Assembly: GCF_009858175.1 (NCBI RefSeq)
Contig: NZ_CP047393.1
Location: 2,294,001 to 2,358,000, forward strand
DNA length: 64,000 nucleotides
Direction of reading: 5' to 3'
Source: Pontibacillus sp. HMF3514
GTDB lineage: Bacteria; Bacillota; Bacilli; Bacillales; BH030062
Below, piece by piece: positions 63,055 through 64,000 of the stretch (its first letter is position 1; every line of letters begins with the position of its first letter). The translations under genes and the position numbers were made by a program. The notes below the pieces were generated by a model. It searched no databases. It had not been told where the DNA came from and saw only the letters and a program-made list of their open reading frames with translations.

Positions 63055-63351
63055 ATGGGTAGAAGAAAAAGATATACATCAGAATTTAAATCCAAAATCG
63101 TGCTAGAAATCTTAAAAGAAGAGAAATCCATTTCCGAGATCTCTTCTGAACATGGAATTCATGTGAATCAACTACGCCAATGGCGGAAAGCAGCACTGGA
63201 ACAAATGCCACAAATCTTTGAGACCAATAATAAGAAAGTGGATCAGATGAAAGAGGAGTATGAAAACCAAATTGAGAACCTATACGCCGAAGTAGGTCGT
63301 TTAACCACGCAGTTGTCGTGGCTTAAAAAAAAATCTGGCATTAAAGACTAG
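63055..63351 (+). CDS. IS3-family transposase OrfA
   Basis: A 98-residue DNA-binding protein with a helix-turn-helix (YTSEFKSKIVLEILKEEKS, then SISEISSEHGIHVNQLRQWR) and a C-terminal leucine-zipper-like helix (YENQIENLYAEVGRLTTQLS). Near its end a run of nine A (63328 region) can cause a -1 frameshift into orfB, giving the OrfAB transposase. Confidence 0.88.
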   Translation: MGRRKRYTSEFKSKIVLEILKEEKSISEISSEHGIHVNQLRQWRKAALEQMPQIFETNNKKVDQMKEEYENQIENLYAEVGRLTTQLSWLKKKSGIKD

Positions 63352-63367
63352 AGCTGAACGAGTCTCC

Positions 63368-64000
63368 ATGATCGATTGGGAAGGCTCTGACCTCTCCATT
63401 AAAGCGCAAGCAGAATTACTCAGCTTAAATCGAACCAGTCTTTATTATAAGCCTGTGGAGCCTTCACCTGAGGAGTTGATGATTAAGCATAAGATTGATG
63501 AAATCTACACTAAATATCCGTTTTTTGGATCCAGGCGAATCAAGGAGTTTCTTAAAAACGAAAAGATTTTCGTTAATCGAAAAACTGTGCAAGGTCATAT
63601 GCGAGAAATGGGTATCGCTGGTATTTCACCTGGTCCAAACCTCAGTAAAAGGAATCAGCAGCATCGCATTTATCCTTATTTACTCAGAGGTCTGGCCATC
63701 ACGCACCCCAATCACGTTTGGGGGATTGATATTACCTATATTCGATTAGAGAAAAACTGGATGTATTTAGTCGCAATCATAGACTGGTATTCTCGGTATG
63801 TAATCAGTTGGGAACTGGATCAAACACTTGAAATGGACTTTGTATTAGAAACTGTTAATAGGGCGCTATCTAATCATCAACCGATTATTTTAAACAGCGA
63901 TCAGGGAAGCCATTTTACGAGCCCGCAATATACAGATTTACTTAAGGAAAACGATATTAAAATCAGTATGGATGGGAAAGGGCGAGCCCTTGATAATATT
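63368..64000 (+). CDS. IS3-family transposase OrfB (partial, runs off the window)
   Basis: Open from the ATG at 63368 to the last base (211 codons) in the -1 frame relative to orfA, starting MIDWEGSDLSIKAQAELL. The HTH_21 region has YPFFGSRRIKEFLKNEKIFV. The rve integrase core shows the first two catalytic aspartates in HVWGIDITYIRL and LNSDQGSHFTS. The final glutamate motif begins after GRALDNI at the edge. The protein is probably made as an OrfAB fusion. Confidence 0.88.
   Translation, partial: MIDWEGSDLSIKAQAELLSLNRTSLYYKPVEPSPEELMIKHKIDEIYTKYPFFGSRRIKEFLKNEKIFVNRKTVQGHMREMGIAGISPGPNLSKRNQQHRIYPYLLRGLAITHPNHVWGIDITYIRLEKNWMYLVAIIDWYSRYVISWELDQTLEMDFVLETVNRALSNHQPIILNSDQGSHFTSPQYTDLLKENDIKISMDGKGRALDNI

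Larger units (their letters stand above)
63008..64000 (+). mobile_element. IS3-family insertion sequence, left part
   Basis: The left end is probably TGGACCCATAAATCTAGACA (starting TG as usual). Two overlapping frames, orfA and orfB, follow in the IS3 arrangement. The right end lies beyond the window, so the limits and target duplication cannot be checked. Confidence 0.85.

Noticed and set aside
63495-63749. 84-codon plus-strand ORF near the window end
   Set aside because: It is out of frame within the IS3 orfB, which is open through the whole segment and carries the DDE motifs.

Overview
The window comes from a low-GC Gram-positive endospore-former of the family Bacillaceae. The support is AGGAGG-type ribosome binding sites, frequent GTG and TTG starts, and the typical Bacillus gene pairs citR/citA and gltC/gltB. 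A DUF2642 protein and a CadC/CadA pair add to this. The overall flavour suggests a halophilic or alkaliphilic genus such as Halobacillus or Pontibacillus, but nothing in the window fixes the genus.

Layout. 0.2-6 kb: a pseudouridine synthase, an ArtPQR-type amino-acid ABC transporter, an AI-2E family permease and a TerC-type Mn exporter. 6-8.2 kb: a NUDIX remnant, then an ACT-domain/UPF0210 operon read from a glycine riboswitch with its own terminator. 8.4-18 kb: single-gene metabolic and housekeeping functions, including RluA, APH(6)-like kinase, DUF899-VOC fusion and RlmN; a DUF4260 gene here is broken by an amber codon. 18-30 kb: an accessory stretch of small membrane proteins and lipoproteins, an MFS exporter, citR-citA, ASCH, GNAT and a frameshifted kinase. 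30-33 kb: cadA-cadC with CadC-type operators. 34.7-43.7 kb: a phenylacetate (paa) catabolic cluster with its PaaX repressor, entirely on the minus strand. 44.15-44.61 kb: a 22-unit 21-bp tandem repeat array. 44.7-51.8 kb: gltD, gltB and divergent gltC. 52-53.8 kb: a truncated and a complete guaC in tandem behind PurR boxes. 54-64 kb: a mobile-element-rich segment with an IS110-family element, nucleotide/phosphate enzymes, an ECF sigma/anti-sigma pair and an IS3-family element that runs off the end.

How genes work together. PaaABCD epoxidise phenylacetyl-CoA, PaaG isomerises the epoxide, and crotonases, PaaH and the thiolase carry out beta-oxidation to acetyl-CoA and succinyl-CoA; PaaX is the expected switch. 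GltC should activate gltBD for glutamate synthesis. CadC should de-repress cadA when Cd, Zn or Pb is present. The sigma factor gene carries an ECF-type promoter and overlaps its putative membrane anti-sigma gene.

The strongest unusual signal is at 54.75-56.34 kb. The non-coding left end of the IS110 element folds like a bridge RNA: a 5' hairpin followed by two looped hairpins. Short guide segments in those loops match the left flank, right flank, left end and right end around a CT core. The insertion site lies inside a dispersed, terminator-linked repeat found at least five more times in the window. Other notable items are the 21-bp array, the riboswitch-controlled ACT/UPF0210 operon, the guaC duplication, several decaying genes and a three-member family of small membrane proteins.
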